Source: Clostridia bacterium (GTDB lineage Bacteria; Bacillota; Clostridia; Oscillospirales; CAG-272). From it: a DNA stretch of 64,000 nt. The DNA lies in NCBI GenBank assembly GCA_017410065.1, contig JAFQRL010000002.1:1-64000 (forward strand), in the 5' to 3' direction. The position numbers and the translations under genes were made by a program. The notes below the pieces were generated by a model. That model worked only from the letters and a program-made list of their open reading frames with translations. It was not told where the DNA came from and searched no databases. Shown in pieces: positions 60,721 to 64,000 of the stretch (positions are counted from its first letter, which is position 1; every line of letters begins with the position of its first letter).

Positions 60721-62247
60721 TCAGACTCCGTCCTCATCAGTCGCCTCGGAAGCAGTTTTGCGTCTGGAGAGCCCGTCCCCCTCGCTGAGAGTGAAGACAA
60801 ATTCGGAATTATCAATTCCGTTTGATTCCGCCCAGATTCGCTCGCCGTGAGCCTCTATGATGGTTTTTGAGATATACAGGCCTAGTCCAACGCCTGTTTT
60901 ATCAAGCCCTCGTGATTTATCTGTTTTATAGAATCTGTCAAACACAAGCTTTATGTCCTCTGCGGCAATAGCCTGTCCTTCATCAAATACGGATATTTTT
61001 ATTTTACGATGCTCTATTCGACCGATGTTGATCGCGAATTTTCCACCGTCTCTTGCGAATTTGATCGCATTATGGCATAGGTTATAAAGAACCTGATATA
61101 TAGCGTCCTTATCACCCGTTACAAACATTGCGTCGTCATCCGTCTCAAATTCAACGTCGAGCCTTTTTGCGTCGATCTTCTGCTCAAAGGATATTAAAAT
61201 TATCCTTGCCATCTCGGCAATATCAAAATCAACAAAATTGAATTTGCGCTCGCCCGATTCAAGCCTTGAAACGTCAAGAATTTCGGAAACAAGTCTTGAG
61301 AGTCTATGGACCTCAGCTTGTATAATATTAAGGTAATATTCGTGCTTCTCGGGAGGGATCGCGCCTGAAGTTATACCGTCTATGAAGCCCGATATGGTCG
61401 TCATAGGTGTTCTTAGGTCGTGAGATACGTTTGCCAAGAAGGAGTTCCTCATTTTTTCAAGGCTATCGAGCGATTCAGCCATATTGTTAAACGCCTTGCC
61501 AAGTTCCGATACCTCGTCCTTACCCGTAACTACGACTCGCGCCGAGAAATCTCCCTTTGCAAAGCTCTTTGCAGCATTCGTCATAGCACGCATAGGACGG
61601 ACTATTCGCTCGGTAATAAAGTAAGCCGCGATAACCGCCGCCAGCATTACCCATATCGAGCTGTTGAAAACTGCGTTTCTTGCTATCTCCATCAAGGCAT
61701 CCTCACGGACTGTTGATGAAAGGGCGATAACGTAGCCGCGAAGCTTTCCGTTGGTCACTATATCGTTTGCATAAACCACCGAGCTCTCCGATAGCACTCC
61801 GTTCATCGTGCCCTTGTGAACAAACACTTTGTCGCCCGAGGATTTAACCTCGGTAAATAAATCAAACGGAACCTTTCCGAAGCCTGTACCAAGATCTATA
61901 ACGGGATCCTTCATTCCGTTCTCAAGGATCGCGCCTTTTGCAATGGTTGAAAGTATGATCTTTCCGTCGGGATCGCAAACAAGAACGTCAACCTGTGTGT
62001 CAAAGTTTACCAGAGGCTTAATTGCAACCGAGCATTGCTCGGAGCTGACGTATATTCCTATGTCCTCGGTCTTGTCGTCCTCTATCTGAGTTGATATGAT
62101 CTCGGCAGACAAAGCAACCTTGTCCTCCTTATCCTGAGTCAGCCTGCTCTTTATTATCGATGTAATAATACCCGAAAGAGTTATAAAGCTGACAAGAATT
62201 ATGATGACGAAGGCTGTGATATATTTTGAAAACGAGGTCTTAAACAA
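60721..62247 (-). CDS. Sensor histidine kinase
   Basis: 508 aa. Two membrane helices (about 10-30 and 190-210) enclose a ~160-residue outer sensor; HAMP domain about 210-265; phospho-acceptor His in NVSHDLRTPM (about 275); N-box NLCHNAIKFA; ATP lid DEGQAIAAEDI and GVGLGLYISK. The usual G in DxGxG is Ala here (DEGQAI), a modest deviation. No response regulator lies next to it; the OmpR-type regulator at 19406-20098 is of the right class to be its partner, but 40 kb away. Confidence 0.93.
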   Translation of the reverse strand: MFKTSFSKYITAFVIIILVSFITLSGIITSIIKSRLTQDKEDKVALSAEIISTQIEDDKTEDIGIYVSSEQCSVAIKPLVNFDTQVDVLVCDPDGKIILSTIAKGAILENGMKDPVIDLGTGFGKVPFDLFTEVKSSGDKVFVHKGTMNGVLSESSVVYANDIVTNGKLRGYVIALSSTVREDALMEIARNAVFNSSIWVMLAAVIAAYFITERIVRPMRAMTNAAKSFAKGDFSARVVVTGKDEVSELGKAFNNMAESLDSLEKMRNSFLANVSHDLRTPMTTISGFIDGITSGAIPPEKHEYYLNIIQAEVHRLSRLVSEILDVSRLESGERKFNFVDFDIAEMARIILISFEQKIDAKRLDVEFETDDDAMFVTGDKDAIYQVLYNLCHNAIKFARDGGKFAINIGRIEHRKIKISVFDEGQAIAAEDIKLVFDRFYKTDKSRGLDKTGVGLGLYISKTIIEAHGERIWAESNGIDNSEFVFTLSEGDGLSRRKTASEATDEDGV

Positions 62248-62304
62248 AATATCACTCCTAACCGTTATAATTTAAAAAAGAGAGTTTATAATATCTCATC
62301 CTAT

Positions 62305-62334
62305 ATTTTAACATATTTCTTGCGGATATGTCAA
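62305..62334 (-). promoter_or_regulatory. Promoter of the kinase-dinB operon
   Basis: Minus strand TTGACA (62329-62334), 18-nt spacer, TAAAAT (62305-62310). Confidence 0.6.
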
Positions 62335-62352
62335 ATATTTTTTTCTTTTTAA

Positions 62353-62381
62353 TTGACTATTTTCAAAATATATGTTAAAAT
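62353..62381 (+). promoter_or_regulatory. Promoter of gltX
   Basis: TTGACT (62353-62358), 17-nt spacer, TAAAAT (62376-62381). The 13 bases atatgttaaaata around the -10 box recur, inverted, at the kinase promoter. Confidence 0.75.
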
Positions 62382-62419
62382 AGTGGTTGAAGTTTAAAAT
62401 TTCCGAAAGGATCAGCTAT

Positions 62420-63865
62420 ATGACAGTAACAAGATTTGCCCCCAGCCCCACAGGTTATATGCACATAGGAAACCTGAGAACGGCTCTTTATTCCTTCCTT
62501 ATCGCGAAGCACGACGGAGGTAAATTCATCCTCAGAATTGAGGATACAGACAGAGAAAGACTGGTTGAGGGTGCCACAGATATTATCAAATCCACCCTTG
62601 CCGTCACCGGTCTCAATTACGATGAAGGCCCCGACGTCGGAGGAGACCACGGACCCTACGTTCAGTCCGAGCGCAAGGAAATATATATGGAGTATGCAAA
62701 GAAGCTCGTTGATATGGGCTACGCTTACTACTGCTTCTGCACCAAGGACAGGCTTGAAAAGCTCCACGAGGAGGATGCAACAGGCGGCTACGACAGGCAT
62801 TGCCGTAACCTTTCGAAGGAAGAGGTCGAGAAGAACCTCGCAGACGGTGTCCCCTTCGTTATCAGGCAGAAAATGCCTCTTGAGGGTGTTACCTCCTACG
62901 TAGACTCTGTTTTCGGCGAGATCTCCACAGCAAATTCCGAGCTTCAGGATCAGATCCTTATGAAGGCAGACGGATATCCCACTTATAATTTCTGCCACGT
63001 TGTAGACGATTATCTTATGGGAGTTACCCACGTTGTCCGCGGTTCCGAATATCTCACAAGTACCCCCAAGTACGCCCTTCTTTATGATGCATTTGGATGG
63101 GAGCGTCCCACCTACGTTCATCTGCCTCTGCTTATGGGTAAAAACGAAGACGGATCGGTCTCCAAGCTCTCCAAGCGTCACGGCGCGGTGTCCTTCCAGG
63201 ATCTTATCAAGGACGGATATCTTCCCGAAGCAGTTCTCAATTATATCGCTCTTCTCGGCTGGTGCCCCAAAAACAGCGAGACCGAGTTCTTCGATCTCGA
63301 CGGTCTCAAGGCAGCCTTCACCATCGACGGAGTTTCTAAATCTCCCGCTGTATTTGATTTTGATAAGCTTCTCTGGTTTAACGGTGAATATATCCATAAG
63401 CTTGACGATGTCAAATTTAGAGAACTGATCGGCGATTTCATCAAGTCTGATATCCCCGATAACATTAACAAGGAGAAAATGCTTTCTCTTCTCAAAACAA
63501 GGATCTCAAAGCTCAGCGAGATCGATGAGAAAATGGCGTTCTTCATCGCGCTTCCCGAGTACGATAAAGAGCTCTTCCTTAATAAGAAGAATAAGATCGC
63601 GGATTTTGATATCGTTAAAACGGTTCTCCTTGAAGCAAAAGCCACTCTTTGCGGAGTTGATTCCTTTGATAACGACACCCTCTTTACTTCTCTTATGCCT
63701 ATCGCTGAAAAGCTTGCAATCAAAACCGGCACACTTATGTGGTGCATAAGAATCGCAGTTTCGGGTATGGCTGCCACCCCCGGCGGTGCGACCGAGATAA
63801 TGGAGGTTATCGGTAAAAACGAAAGCCTTGCAAGAATAGACGTAGCTCTCGATAAGCTCGCTTAA
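62420..63865 (+). CDS. gltX: Glutamate-tRNA ligase
   Basis: 481 aa class I synthetase. HIGH-type PTGYMHIGNLRT at about 9-20; KMSKS-type SKLSKRHGA; the C-terminal helical anticodon domain follows. It charges tRNA-Glu and, in lineages without GlnRS, often tRNA-Gln. Start at 62420 with GAAAGGA 8-9 nt before; the longer frame to 62387 overlaps the promoter. No T-box leader. Confidence 0.96.
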   Translation: MTVTRFAPSPTGYMHIGNLRTALYSFLIAKHDGGKFILRIEDTDRERLVEGATDIIKSTLAVTGLNYDEGPDVGGDHGPYVQSERKEIYMEYAKKLVDMGYAYYCFCTKDRLEKLHEEDATGGYDRHCRNLSKEEVEKNLADGVPFVIRQKMPLEGVTSYVDSVFGEISTANSELQDQILMKADGYPTYNFCHVVDDYLMGVTHVVRGSEYLTSTPKYALLYDAFGWERPTYVHLPLLMGKNEDGSVSKLSKRHGAVSFQDLIKDGYLPEAVLNYIALLGWCPKNSETEFFDLDGLKAAFTIDGVSKSPAVFDFDKLLWFNGEYIHKLDDVKFRELIGDFIKSDIPDNINKEKMLSLLKTRISKLSEIDEKMAFFIALPEYDKELFLNKKNKIADFDIVKTVLLEAKATLCGVDSFDNDTLFTSLMPIAEKLAIKTGTLMWCIRIAVSGMAATPGGATEIMEVIGKNESLARIDVALDKLA

Positions 63866-63873
63866 TTTAAAAT

Positions 63874-63933
63874 AAAGACCGATGGAAGGTTACTTATGCT
63901 CCCCCGAGCAAAAGCACTCTGTCGGTCTTTTTT
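63874..63933 (+). terminator. Terminator after gltX (long loop)
   Basis: AAAGACCGA/TCGGTCTTT (63874-63882, 63922-63930), 39-nt loop with an inner GCTC/GAGC stem, then T6. A small stable RNA from this hairpin is possible. Beyond it, to 64000, I see nothing. Confidence 0.7.
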
Positions 63934-64000
63934 CTATAATTACTACCTGTCGGTATTTTTCAATTAATTGCTAAATATATTTATGCTTCACATAAAAAAC

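Noticed and set aside
62375..63397. 340-codon open frame antisense to gltX
   Set aside because: It lies wholly within a clear glutamate-tRNA ligase gene and has no ribosome binding site or recognisable domain.

Overview
The window looks like chromosome from a spore-forming member of the Clostridia (Bacillota). It carries spoVT, yqfC, yqfD and a ylbJ-like gene, the Gram-positive order yqfC-yqfD-phoH-ybeY-era-recO-mutS2, strong TTGACA-N17-TATAAT promoters and AGGAGG ribosome binding sites. I cannot name a genus from sequence alone; a gut or otherwise anaerobic lineage is likely.

Left flank (1-3.0 kb). A lipoprotein made of 41-codon CxxC repeats runs off the window edge. Its leader has a strong promoter, a large inverted repeat, a UUCG-loop terminator and an alternative helix that would break that terminator. 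A free-standing HEPN (DUF4209-like) gene follows, then a non-coding stretch with tandem 11-12 bp repeats like integrase arm sites.

Mobile element (about 3.04-19.2 kb). A Tn916-type integrase and excisionase lie at the left end. The 14-bp core ATACCAAGTTTCAT occurs at 3042 and 19202 inside about 70 nt of diverged similarity, and each end has its own tandem ctccacca repeats. No relaxase, VirB4 or coupling protein is present. On the minus strand the cargo reads: DUF234-type ATPase, a 103-aa orphan, type III methyltransferase (Mod), type III restriction subunit (Res), then a Gabija pair (GajA OLD/TOPRIM nuclease, GajB UvrD-like helicase) with its own palindrome-overlapped promoter. A 375-aa unknown protein with a near-consensus promoter and two further unknown genes fill the right part. 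This is a defence island on an integrative element.

Core chromosome (19.3-51.8 kb). An OmpR-type response regulator; parC-like topoisomerase subunit; the threonylcarbamoyl-AMP synthase, prfA, M18 peptidase and coaE run; a PRK06851-type ATPase; ackA divergent from tmcAL; a DUF3048 protein; a putative galacturonide-utilisation cluster (ferredoxin, FAD oxidoreductase, serine hydrolase, GH28) divergent from an AraC regulator; spoVT; the yqfC-to-mutS2 operon; a ylbJ-like gene; an ECF sigma factor paired with a membrane beta-propeller protein; a glycine riboswitch controlling an alanine/glycine:sodium symporter; and tRNA-Leu(UAG).

Right part (51.8-64 kb). Just after tRNA-Leu sits a two-gene accessory cassette (a membrane TPR/DUF6273 protein and a second HEPN-like protein), flanked by similar hairpins and a tRNA-3'-end-like remnant. 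Then come an M6-like lipoprotein metalloprotease, pnuC, dinB, a histidine kinase, and gltX divergently.
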